Assembly: GCF_009811555.1 (NCBI RefSeq)
Contig: NZ_BLIN01000001.1
Location: 415,756 to 479,755, forward strand
Source: Streptomyces caniferus
GTDB lineage: Bacteria; Actinomycetota; Actinomycetes; Streptomycetales; Streptomycetaceae
Length of the DNA: 64,000 nt
Direction: 5' to 3'
Under the pieces are notes generated by a model. That model made no database searches and was not told the origin of the DNA. It saw only the letters and a program-made list of their open reading frames with translations. Numbering within the stretch: the stretch's first letter is position 1; every line of letters starts with the position of its first letter. The position numbers were made by a program, and so were the translations under genes. Below, in pieces: positions 36,581-46,485 of the stretch.

Positions 36581-37357
36581 TCAGACCTCGGGGCGCAGCA
36601 TCGGCGGGTTGAGCAGCGTCGCCCCACCGGCTCGGAAAAGCTGTGCGGGGCGACCGCCCTGACGCGTCGTCGTGCCGCCGGTGGGCACCAGGAAGCCTGG
36701 GGTGCCGGTGACCTTGCGGTGGAAGTTCCGGGGGTCCAGGGCGACGCCCCAGACCGCCTCGTACACCCGGCGCAGCTCGCCCACGGTGAACTCCGGCGGG
36801 CAGAAAGCAGTGGCGAGCGAGGAGTACTCGATCTTCGAGCGGGCGCGCTCCACTCCGTCGGCGAGGATCCGGGCGTGATCGAAGGCCAGCGGGGCCGCCA
36901 GCTCGCCCTCCCGGGCCAGGGAGTCGTCCTGCTCCAGGAGGGTCTCCACGGGTGCCCAGCGCGCACTGTGGGCGTCGCCACCGGGCGTCGGCGCGGGCAG
37001 GTCGGGGGCGAGTACCAGGTGGGCGACGCTGACGACCCGCATCCGGGGGTCCCGCTTGGGATCGCCGTACGTGGCGAGCTGTTCGAGGTGCGCGCCGTAC
37101 ACGGGGGACGAGCCCGCCGGGGACTGCGCGTGCAGACCGGTCTCCTCGGCGAGCTCCCGGCCGGCCGCGGCCTCGAGGTCCTCGTCGGCCCGGACGAATC
37201 CACCGGGCAGGGCCCAGCGACCCTGGAACGGCGGCTCACCGCGGCGCACGGCCAGCGCGCACAGGGCGTGGCGCCGCACGGTGAGCACGACCAGGTCGAC
37301 AGTAACGGCGAAGGGCGGGAAGGCCGACGGGTCGTAGGGAGGCATGAGCGTGATCAT
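36581..37357 (-). CDS. Nudix protein with C-terminal winged-helix domain (NrtR-like)
   Basis: 258 residues. The Nudix box is complete: GGFVRADEDLEAAAGREL followed by AEETGL (about residues 53-76). The C-terminal 90 residues (TVGELRRVYEAVWG, RNFHRKVTGTPGFLVPTG) form the winged helix seen in NrtR-type regulators, in which the Nudix domain senses ADP-ribose-like ligands; an intact box also allows hydrolysis. ATG at 37357 follows AGGGGA. A 15-bp inverted repeat covers the ribosome-binding site, so autoregulation is plausible. The debranching-enzyme gene ends 37 nt upstream. Confidence 0.82.
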   Translation of the reverse strand: MITLMPPYDPSAFPPFAVTVDLVVLTVRRHALCALAVRRGEPPFQGRWALPGGFVRADEDLEAAAGRELAEETGLHAQSPAGSSPVYGAHLEQLATYGDPKRDPRMRVVSVAHLVLAPDLPAPTPGGDAHSARWAPVETLLEQDDSLAREGELAAPLAFDHARILADGVERARSKIEYSSLATAFCPPEFTVGELRRVYEAVWGVALDPRNFHRKVTGTPGFLVPTGGTTTRQGGRPAQLFRAGGATLLNPPMLRPEV

Positions 37358-37359
37358 AG

Positions 37360-37374
37360 TCGTCCCCTTGACGA
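37360..37374. promoter_or_regulatory. Inverted repeat over the Nudix ribosome-binding site
   Basis: TCGTC-CCCTT-GACGA, perfect 5-bp arms, immediately upstream of the start at 37357. Position suggests an operator for the Nudix/winged-helix protein itself. The short length makes a chance occurrence quite possible. Confidence 0.3.
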
Positions 37375-37394
37375 TAAACAGGCCCCGGAGTGCC

Positions 37395-39506
37395 TCACGA
37401 ACCCAGTTGCAGACCCTCCGCCGCCGTCTCCACCATCCCCATGCCGAGCCTGCTGATTCGTACGTCGAACGGCTGCTCCGCGACACAGAGGCCGGTGAGC
37501 TGCATCGCGCCGAGCGGGGCGGTGCCGAGCGGCCGCACGGACACCGTTCCGGCGGGAACGTCGGGACGCAGGCCCGCGAGGGCGACGAGTATGTGCACCG
37601 CGCCGCCCGCCGCCACGGCCGCGGGGCGGCAGGCCGCCGGATGCGGTACGGGGACGCCGCCGGCGGTGCGCTGCTCGCCCGCGTACATCTCCGGGAGGCG
37701 GTACCCGAAGCTGTCCGCGGCGTCGAGAACGCCCCTGGTCAGGCTGTCGGCTGCCTGCGGGTGGCCGGCCGCGGCCAGGCCGGCGGCGGCGACCGCGGTC
37801 TCGTGTACGCGGACCGCGCCGCTGCGGTGGCCGAAGGGGTTGTAGCCGCTCTCCTTACTGCTCAGCCCGCGCAGGCCCCACCCGGAGTCCATGGCCGGAC
37901 CGGCCAGCAGCCCGGCCAGCTGGTCGGTCTGTGCCGCGTCCAGCAGGCCGGGGGCCAGGATCCCGCCGCCGAGCAGTCCGGTGTCCAGGAGGTGGGCGGT
38001 GGTGGAGCCGAGGTGCGGGACGGGTCGGCCGTCTGCGGTGAGCTGCGCGGCGGGGCGGCCGCCGGCCGGGTCCTCCAGCCAGAAGTCCCTGCGGAACCGG
38101 GTACGCAGGTCGGCCGCCCAGTCCCGCAGCGCCGCCGCGCCGGATGAGCCGAAGGCATCGAGGAGGTCGGCGCCCAGGAGAGCGGCGCGATGGGCATGGG
38201 CCTGGGTCTCGCAGCGGTACGGTCCGCCCGGCACCGGATCGGGGACGTATCCGCCGCGGGCCCCTTCCGGCGGATCGGTGACCCTCCTCAGCCACGTCAG
38301 GCAGCGCTGCGCGGCGGGCAGCAGCCGCTCCGTCTCCTGCTGGGGCAGGCCCCAGCGGCGGGCCTCCGCAAGAACGGCGGGGAACAGAAGGGTTGCCTCG
38401 ATTCCGGTGCAGCTCGGCGGTGAGTGCGGCCCGGAGTCCCGCAGAGCGCCGGGAATTCGGCCGAAATCTGCCCCTGGCACGGCTTGTTGGCTACGCGCGA
38501 GCGCGCGCAGCGTGCCCGCGGCGAGCTTTGTGCCCAGGGGCAGCAGCATCCGGGCGGTCCACAGCGCCTCGACGGGTGCGAGTCCGCAACGCCAAGGGAA
38601 ACCGCCGGCGACATACATGTCCGCAGTGGCGACCGGATCCCGCAGCACCAGGCCGTGGAGGTCGTCGAGGCTGCTCGCCAGGAGGGCGTCGGCCCGACGG
38701 TCGTCGCACTCCAGCCGCGCCGCCGTCCAGGGACGCGGTGGCCGGTCGTTGCGTGTCCGCGGGGCGGCAGCTCCGGTCCGCGGGGCGGGGATGCGGGCGT
38801 CCAGGGGACGGCGGCACCCCGAGGGGCTGCCCGGTCCACCCGGCTCGTATTCCAGTGCGGTGCGCAGCTCGATGGTGCGGTGGCCGCCGGGCGGCAGCTC
38901 GAGTTCCCAGCGCAGCAGCCCCGCCGAGGCCAGCGCGTCCTCGGGCGAGGGCGTCGCGGTCACCACCGCGTGCACGCCGGACCCGGACCAGCGGAGCCCG
39001 GCGCCGTGGACGGTGGCCCGCAGGTCGGAGCCCGGGAGGCCGACGGCGATGGCTCCCAGCTCCGCGAGGTCCGTGCCCAGCCAGATCTCGACCGCCAACG
39101 GGACGGGCCTCGTGGCGCTGCTGTGGAACGTGATCTGCTCGGTGCCGTCGGCGGATCGCAGCCGTTGCACGTGGATCTCCGGGTCGGGCCCCCGCTCTCC
39201 GGCCCTGCGGATCGTCCCGATGAACCGGGCCCGGTCCGCGCCGGTCAACCGGCCCTGGACGACGAGCGGTTCGTCGCCCGCGACCCGCAGTTCGCAGCGG
39301 GCCAGGACCCGTAGGCCGTCGCGGTAGAAGCCTTCCATGCCGTGGCCGGTCAGCTGCCCCGACGCCGGGGAGACGGCTAATGCCGGGAGGGCCACACAGA
39401 CCAGCGAGGAGTGGACGGGTTGGGGTTGCGGGGCCCGGGGCGGCGCCGGGCGCCGCTCTCCGGGCAGCCGGCGGGCCGGCTGAGTAGTGGTGACGATGCC
39501 TGGCAC
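37395..39506 (-). CDS. Glycogen debranching enzyme-like protein
   Basis: 703-residue protein. Residues about 40-225 resemble the N-terminal beta domain of amylo-alpha-1,6-glucosidase-type debranching enzymes (GMEGFYRDGLRVLARCEL). The C-terminal (alpha/alpha)6 barrel begins near residue 270 and contains DMYVAGGFPWRCGL and WTARMLLPLGTKLA, then YNPFGHRSGAVRVHETA and FGYRLPEMYAGE. It probably cleaves or trims a branched alpha-glucan, but substrate is not certain. GTG start at 39506 has AGGGAG eight nt upstream. Confidence 0.8.
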   Translation of the reverse strand: MPGIVTTTQPARRLPGERRPAPPRAPQPQPVHSSLVCVALPALAVSPASGQLTGHGMEGFYRDGLRVLARCELRVAGDEPLVVQGRLTGADRARFIGTIRRAGERGPDPEIHVQRLRSADGTEQITFHSSATRPVPLAVEIWLGTDLAELGAIAVGLPGSDLRATVHGAGLRWSGSGVHAVVTATPSPEDALASAGLLRWELELPPGGHRTIELRTALEYEPGGPGSPSGCRRPLDARIPAPRTGAAAPRTRNDRPPRPWTAARLECDDRRADALLASSLDDLHGLVLRDPVATADMYVAGGFPWRCGLAPVEALWTARMLLPLGTKLAAGTLRALARSQQAVPGADFGRIPGALRDSGPHSPPSCTGIEATLLFPAVLAEARRWGLPQQETERLLPAAQRCLTWLRRVTDPPEGARGGYVPDPVPGGPYRCETQAHAHRAALLGADLLDAFGSSGAAALRDWAADLRTRFRRDFWLEDPAGGRPAAQLTADGRPVPHLGSTTAHLLDTGLLGGGILAPGLLDAAQTDQLAGLLAGPAMDSGWGLRGLSSKESGYNPFGHRSGAVRVHETAVAAAGLAAAGHPQAADSLTRGVLDAADSFGYRLPEMYAGEQRTAGGVPVPHPAACRPAAVAAGGAVHILVALAGLRPDVPAGTVSVRPLGTAPLGAMQLTGLCVAEQPFDVRISRLGMGMVETAAEGLQLGS

Positions 39507-39610
39507 GTTCTGCGCTCCCTGATGAGGTCGGGGCTCCGTACGGGCTGCTCCAATTAGGTGAACGGCCCGGCCGGCGCCCAGGTCACGCCGGCCGGGCAGC
39601 GACGGCACGG

Positions 39611-41254
39611 TCACCGTCGGCTCCGGTCGCCGTCCCGGCCGGCCCGACGCCTGCCACGCCCATCGGTCGTACGGGTACCGGGGCCCGTGCCACCGCGCGG
39701 TCCGCGGGGGCGCGCGGCCGGTGCGGGGCGGCTCGGCCCGGGGCGCTTCGTGGGCTGCGGCGTCTTCGTGGCCGCAGGGGCGGCGGGCTCGGCTTCGCTC
39801 ACTGCCTCGCGGTGCTGCTCGCGCAGGCAGCGGCGCAGCGGCTCCGGGTCGAGTCCTTCGTTGATGGCGCGGTGCAGCAGCTGGGCGAAGGTGTAGTCGG
39901 GGTCGATGGCCAGGGCGCGGCTGAGGGCGACGCGCGCCGAGGGTCCGTCCTCGGTGGACCAGCTGACCCAGCCGGCGAGGGTGAGCGGTGCCACCGCGTG
40001 TTCGGCGTAGCCGCCGGCGCAGCGGCGGGCGAGGGCGCGCCAGAGCCGCAGGGCCGGCGCGGCGGCGGAGCCGTCCATCCACTCCGCCGCCCGGTCACGG
40101 GTGACCCGGTCCTGGAGGCCGAGGATGAGGTCGGCGGCTTCGGCATCGGTGATCAGCGCGTCGTCGCAGGCGTCCCTGGCCCGGTTGCTGCCCGAGGGGG
40201 TGTCCTGACGGAACCGGTGGATCATGGCGCCGGCCAGGTCGAGGGTGTCCCGGCGGACCGCCACCGCGGCCTCCCCCCGGAGCATGCGCGGAACCAGCGC
40301 ACCGGCGGCCGCGTCCAGCGCCTTCTCCTGTTCGGCGGCTCGCGGTCCGGTCCGGATCGCGAGCCTGGCCTCCATCTCCTTGAGGGAGCCGCGCACCTGC
40401 ATTCCCGCGTAGGCGGCTGCCGCGGCCATCACGGACGTGCCCGGCATGGCCATGGGGGTGCCCTCCGCGGGACAGCACCGGAAGTCGGGGCAGCAGTAGG
40501 ACCAGAAGCGGCCGTTGGAGAGGCAGAGGGCTTCGAGGACCGGTACGTCGAGCGCGCCGCAGGCCGTGCGAAGGCGCTGGGCGAGCGGGCGGAGCCGGTC
40601 CTTCACGTCCTTGCCGCTCTCGCCCGCCGCCGGCTCCTGGCAGAGGTAGACGATGATCGCCGCGGGGCGGGCATCACGCTCCTGACCTGCGGAGATCAGG
40701 CACTCGGCAAGCTGGTCGGCGACATCCGGCCACTGGGCGGTGTCGGTCGGGATACCGAGCCTGACCCGGCCGCCGAAGCGTCCCCGCTCGCCGTTCAGCG
40801 CGACCATCACGACGCTGTCGTCCGGATAGAAGCCCATGAGGTACGGCAGGGCGTCGGCGAGCTCGGCGGGGCCGCGCAGGGTGACCTGGGCCTCGGGTGA
40901 CGGGGCCTTGGTGGCATCGGAAGAGGCAGAGGAGTGGGAGGGGTGGGACGGGGGCGGTGCCGTGGAAGCGGTGAGGTTCGACGGGGCCAGGGGGACGGTG
41001 GGGTCGGAGGGGATGGAAGTGTTGCTGAACTCGGCGGGGCCGGGCGGGCTGGACGTTTCGGTGGCGTCGGTCGGGTCGGCGGCTGCCGTGGGGCCGGAGG
41101 TTGCGGATGCGCTGGGCGGGTCGGCGGGGACCGATGGCTTCGGCGCGTGGGGAGTGCGAGACGTATGCGAGGGGTTCTCGGCGGCGGGGTTCGCGGCCGA
41201 GGGGGTCGAGTGGATGTCGCCGGTGTGCTTGCTCGGTTCGCTGTGCGGATTCAT
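39611..41254 (-). CDS. DUF4192 family protein
   Basis: 547 residues. The first 120 are Pro/Ser/Thr-rich and probably disordered. The DUF4192 domain starts at [21 protein letters not shown] and includes a conserved cysteine cluster, [14 protein letters not shown]. The C terminus is an Arg/Pro/Gly-rich basic tail ([17 protein letters not shown]) that could bind nucleic acid. Function unknown. It is divergent from recQ with a pair of DnaA boxes in between. Confidence 0.8.
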   Translation of the reverse strand: MNPHSEPSKHTGDIHSTPSAANPAAENPSHTSRTPHAPKPSVPADPPSASATSGPTAAADPTDATETSSPPGPAEFSNTSIPSDPTVPLAPSNLTASTAPPPSHPSHSSASSDATKAPSPEAQVTLRGPAELADALPYLMGFYPDDSVVMVALNGERGRFGGRVRLGIPTDTAQWPDVADQLAECLISAGQERDARPAAIIVYLCQEPAAGESGKDVKDRLRPLAQRLRTACGALDVPVLEALCLSNGRFWSYCCPDFRCCPAEGTPMAMPGTSVMAAAAAYAGMQVRGSLKEMEARLAIRTGPRAAEQEKALDAAAGALVPRMLRGEAAVAVRRDTLDLAGAMIHRFRQDTPSGSNRARDACDDALITDAEAADLILGLQDRVTRDRAAEWMDGSAAAPALRLWRALARRCAGGYAEHAVAPLTLAGWVSWSTEDGPSARVALSRALAIDPDYTFAQLLHRAINEGLDPEPLRRCLREQHREAVSEAEPAAPAATKTPQPTKRPGPSRPAPAARPRGPRGGTGPGTRTTDGRGRRRAGRDGDRSRR

Positions 41255-41294
41255 GGCTCGAAGATCCCGCGGCCGGCCGCTGCGCCGCGACCCC

Positions 41295-41328
41295 TGTGGA
41301 TAACTCTCGGGCGACGCAGTTATCCACA
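41295..41328. promoter_or_regulatory. Two DnaA boxes in inverted orientation
   Basis: TGTGGATAA (41295-41303) and TTATCCACA (41320-41328) are perfect DnaA-box 9-mers facing each other, 16 bp apart, in the 125-bp promoter region between the DUF4192 gene and recQ. They suggest DnaA control of one or both genes, or a titration site. No AT-rich unwinding element or box cluster typical of an origin is present. Confidence 0.6.
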
Positions 41329-41379
41329 GCTTCGGGCGGGCATTCGCGCGTTGTCAGTGGCATCGGGTTGCATGGGGGC

Positions 41380-43545
41380 ATGAGCAACGAAGATCTGCGT
41401 GCCGCAGCCGATGCCGTCCTGACCCGCCTCGTCGGGGATCCCGGCGGCGAGGCCAGGCTGCGCGAGGATCAGTGGCGGGCGATCGAGGCGCTGGTCGCCG
41501 ACCACCGCCGCGCGCTGGTCGTACAGCGCACGGGCTGGGGCAAGTCCGCGGTCTATTTCGTCGCGACGGCGCTGCTGCGTGAGCGCGGCAGCGGACCGAC
41601 CGTGATCGTCTCCCCGCTGCTCGCGCTGATGCGCAATCAGGTCGAGGCCGCCGCGCGGGCCGGGATCCGCGCCCGCACGATCAACTCCGCCAACACCGAG
41701 GAGTGGGACACCGTCCAGGCCGAGGTGGCGGCCGGCGAGGTGGACGTCCTGCTGGTCAGCCCCGAGCGCCTCAACAACCCGGACTTCCGCGACCAGGTGC
41801 TGCCCAAGCTCGCGGCGGCGACCGGTCTGCTGGTGGTCGACGAAGCGCACTGCATCTCCGACTGGGGCCATGATTTCCGGCCGGACTACCGACGGCTGCG
41901 CACCATGCTCGCCGATCTCCCGCCCGGTGTGCCCGTGCTCGCCACCACGGCCACGGCCAACGCGCGGGTGACCGCCGATGTCGCCGAACAGCTCGGCACG
42001 GGCGGGGGCTCCACCGAGGCACTGGTGCTGCGCGGGCCGCTGGACCGGGAGAGCCTGAGCCTGGGCGTCCTCCCGCTGCCGGACGCCGCGCACCGGCTCG
42101 CCTGGCTCGCGGACCATCTGCACGAGCTGCCGGGCTCGGGGATCATCTATACGCTCACCGTTGCCGCAGCCGAGGAGGTCACGGCCTTCCTGCGTCATCG
42201 GGGGCACACGGTCTCCTCGTACACCGGCAAGACGGAGAACGCCGACCGCCAGCAGGCCGAGGACGATCTGCTCGCCAATCGCGTCAAGGCGCTGGTGGCG
42301 ACCTCGGCGCTGGGCATGGGCTTCGACAAGCCCGACCTGGGTTTCGTGGTGCACATGGGTTCGCCGTCGTCCCCCATCGCGTACTACCAGCAGGTGGGCC
42401 GGGCCGGCCGTGGGGTCGAGCACGCCGAGGTGCTGTTGCTGCCCGGGCGGGAGGACGAGGCGATCTGGAAGTACTTCGCCTCGCTGGCCTTCCCGCCCGA
42501 GGAGCAGGTGCGGCGGACGCTGGACGTCCTGGCGGCCGCCGGCCGGCCGGTGTCCCTGCCGGCCCTGGAGCCGCAGGTCGAACTGCGCCGCTCACGCCTG
42601 GAGATCATGCTCAAGGTGCTCGATGTGGACGGCGCCGTACAGCGCGTCAAGGGTGGCTGGACCTCCACCGGCCGCCCGTGGTCGTACGACGCCGAGCGTT
42701 ATGCGTGGGTGACGCGCCAGCGCGAGGCCGAGCAGCAGGCGATGCGGGAGTACGCCACCACGACGGGCTGCCGCATGGAGTTCCTGCGACGGCAGCTGGA
42801 CGACGAGGCGGCCGTGGCGTGCGGGCGCTGCGACAACTGTGCCGGGGCGCGGTTCACCACCGAGGTGTCCGCCGCAGCGCTGGAGGGGGCGCGCGGTGAG
42901 CTGGGACGGCCCGGGGTGGAAGTGGAGCCGCGGCGGATGTGGCCGACGGGCCTGCCGGCCGTCGGTGTCGACCTCAAGGGGCGTATCCCGGCAGGTGAGC
43001 TGGCCGCGACCGGCCGCGCACTGGGCCGGCTCTCCGATATCGGGTGGGGCAACCGGCTGCGCCCGATGCTCGCCCCGCAGGCCCCGGACGGCCCGGTCCC
43101 CGACGATGTCGCGGCCGCGGTGGTCACCGTGCTCGCCGACTGGGCCAAGGGCCCCGGTGGTTGGGCCTCGGGGGCGGCGGACGCACCGGCCCGCCCGGTG
43201 GGCGTCGTCGCGCTCTCCTCGCGCAGCCGCCCGCAGCTGATCCGGTCGCTGGCCGAGCGGATCGCCGCAGTCGGCCGCATGCCGTTCCTGGGCGCGGTGA
43301 CCTCGGTGGACGACGGTGCCGACGGCAGGATTCCGCGCAGCAACAGTGCCCAGCGGCTCCGGGCTCTGGACGGTTCGCTGGGCGTACCACCCGAGCTGGC
43401 GCAGGCGTTGGAGTCGGCGGGCGGTCCGGTGCTGCTGGTGGACGACTACGCCGATACCGGCTGGACGCTGGCCGTGGCCGCCCGGCTGCTGCGCCGGGCG
43501 GGGGCAGCGGAGGTGTTTCCGCTGGTCCTCGCCGTACAGGGCTAG
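41380..43545 (+). CDS. recQ: RecQ-family DNA helicase with C-terminal phosphoribosyltransferase domain
   Basis: 721 residues. The helicase core has [12 protein letters not shown] (Walker A), [19 protein letters not shown] (DEAH and the RecQ aromatic region), [21 protein letters not shown] and [10 protein letters not shown] zinc-cysteine cluster follows (CGRCDNCAG, about residues 485-493). From about residue 520 on there is a second domain with a PRPP-type motif, [23 protein letters not shown] at 41380 after GGGGG. The fusion occurs in other actinobacteria, but its role is unclear. The other copy (61819-63984) is broken. Confidence 0.9.
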   Translation: MSNEDLRAAADAVLTRLVGDPGGEARLREDQWRAIEALVADHRRALVVQRTGWGKSAVYFVATALLRERGSGPTVIVSPLLALMRNQVEAAARAGIRARTINSANTEEWDTVQAEVAAGEVDVLLVSPERLNNPDFRDQVLPKLAAATGLLVVDEAHCISDWGHDFRPDYRRLRTMLADLPPGVPVLATTATANARVTADVAEQLGTGGGSTEALVLRGPLDRESLSLGVLPLPDAAHRLAWLADHLHELPGSGIIYTLTVAAAEEVTAFLRHRGHTVSSYTGKTENADRQQAEDDLLANRVKALVATSALGMGFDKPDLGFVVHMGSPSSPIAYYQQVGRAGRGVEHAEVLLLPGREDEAIWKYFASLAFPPEEQVRRTLDVLAAAGRPVSLPALEPQVELRRSRLEIMLKVLDVDGAVQRVKGGWTSTGRPWSYDAERYAWVTRQREAEQQAMREYATTTGCRMEFLRRQLDDEAAVACGRCDNCAGARFTTEVSAAALEGARGELGRPGVEVEPRRMWPTGLPAVGVDLKGRIPAGELAATGRALGRLSDIGWGNRLRPMLAPQAPDGPVPDDVAAAVVTVLADWAKGPGGWASGAADAPARPVGVVALSSRSRPQLIRSLAERIAAVGRMPFLGAVTSVDDGADGRIPRSNSAQRLRALDGSLGVPPELAQALESAGGPVLLVDDYADTGWTLAVAARLLRRAGAAEVFPLVLAVQG

Positions 43546-43762
43546 GGGCCGTACGGCACGCGGCGACGGGAAGGAACATTTGCCACTCCCCGGGCGATTC
43601 CGGTCACGGGCGGGAATTGCTCGTTGCCGCATGCCTGTACGACCGCGAGAATTGGAGTTGCTTCCCCGTACCGGCCGTCCGTGGTCAGGCAGGGCCATGC
43701 CGTGGTGCCCATCCGCGCCAGGCCGCCGCCCGACGTGCGGACGCGTAGACGATGGGAGGAAC

Positions 43763-44476
43763 GTGACCTTCGGCTTCGCCCCGCCCCCGCAGGTGCCCCC
43801 GCCCACGTCCGCCGACTCCGCCGCACGACTCGGCCGCATGCTGGAGCCCGCCGAATGGGCCTCGGCCGGCATCCCGTTGCTGCGCAATCCCCGTGAGGTC
43901 GTCGCCGGCCTGCACGACCGTCACCGGCCGGTGCCGTCGACGGCCATCGTCGCAGTGCTCGACGTGCAGGAGCGGGTGACGGCCAGCGCCTCGTTCACGG
44001 AGCTCACGGCCGCTCCCGACGGCTGGGAGTTCCGCAATGCGCTCCTGGTGCATCTGCGCCGGGTGATCCCGCACGACCTGCGGCTGCGCGCCCCGGTCCG
44101 GACCGCCGTGCTGCTCTACTGCCGTGAGGGCGAGCCTTTGTGGACGGAGACGGACGGGGCCTGGATGTGGGGGCTGCGCGACGCCTGCACGCTGCACGGG
44201 CTCCGTTGCGGGGCATACATCACGCTGACCCCGGACCGCTGGCAGGTGCTGGGAGAGGGCCGGGGCGGGCGCCGCCCCAAACCGTCCACCGTGGACAAGC
44301 CCGTCACGGCAGCACGCCGGACGGGGGCGGAACGGATGGAGACTCGTCGCACGACGGCGGCGCGCCCCGAGGCGCCCCATACGGCCGCGCCTCTGCCCGC
44401 CGCACCGAACCGGTCGATGGCGCGGCGCACGGGAGGCGGCGCCCCGGAAGCCCATCGGCACACGGCCGCACGCTGA
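43763..44476 (+). CDS. Conserved hypothetical protein
   Basis: 237 residues, not assigned to a family. The first 170 residues look globular (RLGRMLEPAEWASAGIPLL, FRNALLVHLRRVIPHDLRLR, MWGLRDACTLHGLRCGAYITL); the last 65 are a basic, Ala/Pro/Thr-rich tail and probably disordered. GTG at 43763 is preceded by GGAGG with only 3-nt spacing. It follows recQ on the same strand after 217 bp, so it may be transcribed separately. Soluble; no membrane segments. Confidence 0.7.
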   Translation: MTFGFAPPPQVPPPTSADSAARLGRMLEPAEWASAGIPLLRNPREVVAGLHDRHRPVPSTAIVAVLDVQERVTASASFTELTAAPDGWEFRNALLVHLRRVIPHDLRLRAPVRTAVLLYCREGEPLWTETDGAWMWGLRDACTLHGLRCGAYITLTPDRWQVLGEGRGGRRPKPSTVDKPVTAARRTGAERMETRRTTAARPEAPHTAAPLPAAPNRSMARRTGGGAPEAHRHTAAR

Positions 44477-44717
44477 GCGGACCGGGCGGACGTACGCCCG
44501 GCTTCCGGCGGCAGAAGCAGGCACCTCGCCGGGCGTGCCATGACCCACGGCAGACGGCCCGCGCATCCCGGTGGTGGCAGAAGTCAGACGGTCACGACCG
44601 GCACACCTCCGCCTCTCCGCCGAAGCCCCCGGCCCGGCGTCCCGACCTCGTCCGGGCCGGAGCGCAAGCGAGCCCGACGGCCTTCGGGGCCGACGGGCTG
44701 TTGCGAACCGGAAGCGG

Positions 44718-45365
44718 TCAGGCGGGTGCTCCGAGAACGGTGTTGATCCGCTGCGGGTCGCCGCAGACGATCAGCAGCGTTCCGGCACGGGCCATCGCCG
44801 CGGGCAGCGCCTGCGCGGTGACCTCGTCCGTACCGCCGTTCATGGCGACGACCACGACGGGCCGGCCGGTGGCACGCTCGGCACCGGCGTCCGCGTAGAA
44901 CACATCGTCCGCGGCGTCGTGTTGGGCCCAGTAGGACGCCTCGCCGAAGGACAGTTCATGCGCGGCCCACGGGTGCGTTTCACCGGTGGTCAGCATCAGG
45001 ATGTCGCCCGGCGCACGCCCGGAGTCCAGCAGCAGGTCGACGGCCTCGTCGGCGGCGTCGACGGCGCCGGCGGCGGGTGCCGGGATCAGCTGGAGCTGTG
45101 CTCCCGCGGCGGCGCCGGGCTGGCCGGCGGGCGGCTGCGGGGAGCTGGTGCGCTGCGCCGGCGGAGCGGCGACAGGACCACGCGGCGGGGCAGCAGGTCC
45201 GGGCTTGCCCGGACGGACACTGGACGCGGGGCCACGCGGCGGCGCGGGGCGGGGACCGGGACCAGGAACGGGACGGGGGGTCGGCGCGGTACGGCCGGCG
45301 GCCGGAGTTGCGCGGGGACCCGGGACACTCTCGTGAATCTGAGGCTCCTCGGGGATGAGAGGCAT
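44718..45365 (-). CDS. Hypothetical protein with helicase-C-terminus-like domain
   Basis: 215 residues. Residues 1-95 are a Pro/Ala/Arg-rich, presumably disordered segment. Residues about 100-215 resemble the C-terminal part of UvrD-like helicases: VDLLLDSGRAPGDILMLTTG, ASYWAQHDAADDVFYAD, GRPVVVVAMNGG and LLIVCGDPQRI, but the nucleic-acid and ATP motif residues are mostly replaced. It may be a stand-alone binding or adaptor domain. ATG at 45365 lies about 12 nt after TAGACA, suggesting a leaderless mRNA; an in-frame ATG 13 codons upstream exists. Next to rnhB. Confidence 0.7.
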   Translation of the reverse strand: MPLIPEEPQIHESVPGPRATPAAGRTAPTPRPVPGPGPRPAPPRGPASSVRPGKPGPAAPPRGPVAAPPAQRTSSPQPPAGQPGAAAGAQLQLIPAPAAGAVDAADEAVDLLLDSGRAPGDILMLTTGETHPWAAHELSFGEASYWAQHDAADDVFYADAGAERATGRPVVVVAMNGGTDEVTAQALPAAMARAGTLLIVCGDPQRINTVLGAPA

Positions 45366-45431
45366 AAAGGGATGTCTATCAAACGTAAGTGCGGAACGCG
45401 TCATCGGGTACCGAATTGATGTGCGTACCGC

Positions 45432-46133
45432 TCAGAAATCGAAGCCGAGTTGGCCACCGGCTTCCAGAGCGGCTGCTTCGGGGGTGATGCGCGCCTTCTT
45501 CAGATGCCGCCAGCGGGGCAGGGCATCCATGTAGGACCACGACACTCGGTGGTGCGGCGTAGGACCGTACTCCTCCAGGGCAATGCGATGGGTCGGTGAG
45601 GGGTAGCCTGCGTTGGCCGCGAAGTCGAAGTCGGCGTAGACCAGGCCCAGTTCGGCCATCATCGCGTCGCGTCGCACCTTGGCGATCACGGACGCGGCGG
45701 CGACCGCGATGCAGGACTGGTCGCCCTTGATGACCGTGCGGACTTGCCATGGCGCGCCCAGGTAGTTGTGCTTGCCGTCGAGAATGATCGCGTCCGGCTG
45801 AACCGGCAGCGCCTCCAGGGCCCGGACTGCCGCGAGCCGCAGGGCCGCGGTCATGCCCAGTGCGTCGATCTCCTCGGGCGAGGAGTGCCCCAGGGCGTAC
45901 GACGTGACCCACTCGCCGAGCACTTCGCACAGTTCGGTGCGGCGCTTGGGGGTCAGCAGCTTGGAATCGGTGAGACCGTCGGGCGGCCGGCGCAGACCGG
46001 TGATGGCTGCGCAGACGCTGACCGGACCGGCCCAGGCTCCGCGCCCGACCTCGTCGATACCTGCAACGACCTTGGCGCCCGTCGTGGCGCGCAATGATCG
46101 CTCGACGGAATGGGTGGGGGGCTCGTACGGCAT
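45432..46133 (-). CDS. rnhB: Ribonuclease HII
   Basis: 233-residue enzyme that cuts RNA in RNA/DNA hybrids and excises single ribonucleotides. The active-site Asp-Glu pair is in [14 protein letters not shown] (about residues 24-37), with further acidic residues in LDGKHNYLG and in the C-terminal [11 protein letters not shown]. The motif [18 protein letters not shown] is typical. ATG at 46133 (MPYEPP) preferred over an ATG 14 codons upstream. Same strand as the downstream helicase-like gene, 66 nt apart. Confidence 0.93.
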   Translation of the reverse strand: MPYEPPTHSVERSLRATTGAKVVAGIDEVGRGAWAGPVSVCAAITGLRRPPDGLTDSKLLTPKRRTELCEVLGEWVTSYALGHSSPEEIDALGMTAALRLAAVRALEALPVQPDAIILDGKHNYLGAPWQVRTVIKGDQSCIAVAAASVIAKVRRDAMMAELGLVYADFDFAANAGYPSPTHRIALEEYGPTPHHRVSWSYMDALPRWRHLKKARITPEAAALEAGGQLGFDF

Positions 46134-46485
46134 GGCGCCAGCAAGGTTACGCCTATTCGGCTCAGCCGTCCGCACCGGATCCCCACCTGGTGGGAAACGG
46201 TGCGGGCAGCCGCATGAGCAGCATGCGAACGGGACCCGCCGCTTCCGCTACCGATGGGTATGCGGAAGCTGGATCAGGCGAGGCGCGGCCGGCGCCGGAG
46301 GCTGCCGTTCCCTCGCCCCGAGCGGAGCCGTGCGGGGTGAAGTAGCCGCCCGAGGCCGGTGGTTGGAGGACGCCCGGAAGACGGCAGCGGACCGCAGCGG
46401 ACGGATACGGCGGATGGGCGCGACGAACAGGCGCGAGCACGCCGCAGCGGGCGGGATGGGCGCGGAGCGAGGCGGTGGCCGTGCG
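46134..46485. other. Non-coding spacer upstream of rnhB
   Basis: About 350 bp with no credible gene. It contains GCTTCCGC (46241-46248) and GCGGAAGC (46262-46269), an 8-bp stem with 13-nt loop that could terminate the phosphatase/hydrolase transcript, and presumably the rnhB promoter. Confidence 0.4.

Noticed and set aside
41295..41328. A replication origin at the DnaA-box pair
   Set aside because: Only two boxes, no AT-rich region, and no dnaA, dnaN or gyrB/gyrA genes nearby; the streptomycete oriC has many boxes between dnaA and dnaN.
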